A stretch of DNA of 64,000 nt from Chaetoderma sp. LZ-2023a. Taxonomy: Eukaryota > Mollusca > Caudofoveata > Chaetodermatida > Chaetodermatidae. The notes beneath the pieces are model-generated. The model did no database searches and was not told where the DNA came from. It was given only the letters and a program-made list of their open reading frames with translations. This document shows positions 40,101 through 43,100 of this stretch, one piece after another (the first letter of the stretch is position 1; each line of letters opens with the position of its first letter). The stretch lies in NCBI GenBank assembly GCA_034401795.1, contig CM067373.1, positions 92,265,624-92,329,623 of the forward strand, in the 5' to 3' direction. The position numbers were made by a program, and so were the translations under genes.

Positions 40101-43100
40101 GGTTAACCATTTAATGTTCAAGTCGCTCAAAATGTTTTTGCAATGGTCTTGAGAAATGTTCATTTGCAGACCAAAAGAAAACTGTTTTTGGCAATTTACC
40201 ACTGGAATGAGCCAGTTATTTCGGTGGTAAACTTTCAAATATAATCTGCAAATGGACAGTTTCTATGAGAAAATGTGAATATCCTGGAACAAATTTTAAC
40301 ATGGGCCTTTTGGGATTAAAAGATTATAGTTATTTAGCATAGCTGGCCAAACAACTGATTTACAGATCTCAAAGTTGGCCATACTACACGACATAGGTCC
40401 CTATTGGTATTGTTGTGATCCTTCCCATCATGCAATCGATCACTGAGTCAGGGACATTTTTGGAAAAACAATGATCAATATACACACACCTGGTGACCAT
40501 ATTAGATTTTGTATTAAAACCATACAATGAGATCCACCACATACCACACTCAAGTAATGGAGGGAGCTGATTTGTCAGCCAAGTATTTGACGTCATAATC
40601 AATTATGTCACATGTGAGCTAATGTCACAATCAAAATGACGGATAGCTCTGACACAAAAATCGAATTATATACATTGTATGGCTTTGATGAATTTACACT
40701 TTACTAAACATTCAATTGAATATTTTGAAACTAAAACTAGAGCTGTTCCTGCCATAGATAATAACAGTAGCCCCTTAAATTAGTTTCAAATTATTCAACA
40801 ACTTACCTGTATAGTTACCTTGATAATTAATTCTGTAAATTCAGATTTAACCCTTTAAACATCGAATTTGTTCAAGAAAATTTCTCATAGAAAATGTCCA
40901 TTTGCAGAACAAGAGGACTATTTTTTACCACTTACCACTGGAATGACTGGGTCGGTTATCGCGGCTGGCGCGATTATCGATCCAGTCATTCCAGTGGTAA
41001 ATTTTCAAAAATAGTCTTCTCTTGGTCTGCAAATGGACATTTCTCAATACCGCTTCAGAAGCCATTTTTTTGCTGATATGAGTGTTAAAAGTTTCAAATT
41101 GATTCAAACACTCGCAGAAAGTGGACTGAGCTTAGCTAAAAGTGGGTGGGACATAGCTAAACAAGGATCCCTCTTTTCAAACGTGAAATTTCAATGTCCT
41201 CCCTAAATTTACTGAATCCGCCATTGCGTGAAATTCTAATCAATACCTAAGACGTCATTCTGGCTCAGATGTAAGAGTAGGCTAGTAGATTATATTCAAG
41301 TCATAGGGAATAGAGCTGACACGCTTAACGGCCGTAATATGATTGCCCCTCAATTTTATCTAAGCCCTATGTTGAAATCACTAGACTCAGAAACACGAAA
41401 ATTCATAGGCAAATGTAAATCCTTCATAATTTATATTTAAGCCTTCTTGTGTCAACAGGGCCTCAATGCAGTCAGAATGCTGCTTAAATCAACTAACACT
41501 TTGATGTCAAGATTAGTCAAGAAAATTTAATTTTTTTCCTCAGTTATTGTCCATGTGCTGGTCAAAATTGTTTGTTGTCCTGCAAATGGGTATTTTACAA
41601 AACCACTGCAGAGGCTGTTTTGGCTGAGTTAACCAGTAAAAGGTCAAGGTCAAGAAAATTCAAATGTTTGCTTCATGGTAGTCAATGTCCATTTGCAGTT
41701 CAAGAAGATGATCTTGTGAAAATTTACCACTGGGATGACTGGCTCAGTTACTGAGCCACTCATTCAAGTGTAACGTTTCACACATAGTATTCTCTTGGCC
41801 TGAAAATGAGCATTCTAACACTCACATCAGACAAGAATGGCTTCAGCAGCCATCTTGAGAAATGGCCATTGGCAGACCAAGAGAAGACTATTTTTGAAAA
41901 TTTACCACTGGAATGCCAGTGATAAATTTTCAACAAATAATCTCTTGGGCTGCAAATGGACATTTTCTATGAGAAAATTAAAATTTTCTTGAACAAATTC
42001 GATGGTTAAAGGGTTAAGATCAATTTTATATGGCTAAGTTAGATGGAAATGTATTTGCATTTGACTCCCAAGTCGCGTCTGTACCTGTGGTTGAGTGTTA
42101 GTTACCTAGCATTTGAATCCGTTGTATCATCCATATCTGGTGGAAAATAAATAAGCTGTTTAGACACAGAGTCTATGGACTCCTCTCCTTCGTTGTCTCT
42201 TTCATCTTTCTCCAGACCTCCTACAGAGGTATGTGACCAACTGTCAATGCCACTTTTCGTCAAATCAATACTAGCAACACTGGTGTTTACCAGGCCAGAC
42301 AGCTGTGAAGAATAGAGATCGCATATAATAGTTATGCTAGTAATAATAAATAGTTATTCTGATTAGGCTTAAGAAAGTGGCACTTCTTTGGCTTACATTG
42401 AAAATAGATACCAGACTTTCACAAATAAATGTTTCCTCAGATCTCAATGAATCAAGTTTACATGAGAAAGAGTGATGAAAATCTTTATAAAATTAGACAT
42501 AACCATTATCGCACTGATGTCAAATGCTATATAGGAAATAGACGGCCCGATTCCTAGCTACGGTACACCAATTTCTAGCTAAACTCTGCCCACAGTGGGT
42601 AGACATTGGAATCGATTTCAACACTTTGAGCACACAACTCCCAGAATCTCAATTTTCACATAATAATACGGGTAAGCTGTTCAATATTTTGAAACTAATT
42701 TGATTGGGGAATGTTGCTGCTTATGGCAGTAACAGCACCCAATTTTCAAAGTTCACAGAAATATGATTCAGACGCTTTCGTGATGGACTCTTGTGACTTT
42801 CATGATGGACTTACAACCTCCATCATTTAGATTGTGATGACAAAGAAGTTACATATTCGATTATGACGTCAGATATTTGAGTGACAGATTGTATCCCTTC
42901 AATACAAATACAGCCATATTTTTGATCATATAATTCACCTTTCCAGAATTCCCATTGATGATCCGACGTCATAATCAGCTAATCGGCATGTAGCATGATG
43001 TCATAATCATTACATCATAAATGATTCTATTAGGCCCGTCTTTAATTCTTAATAGTTTGACACGTTGTAAGAATTGTATGTCTCTACTATTTAATAAACA

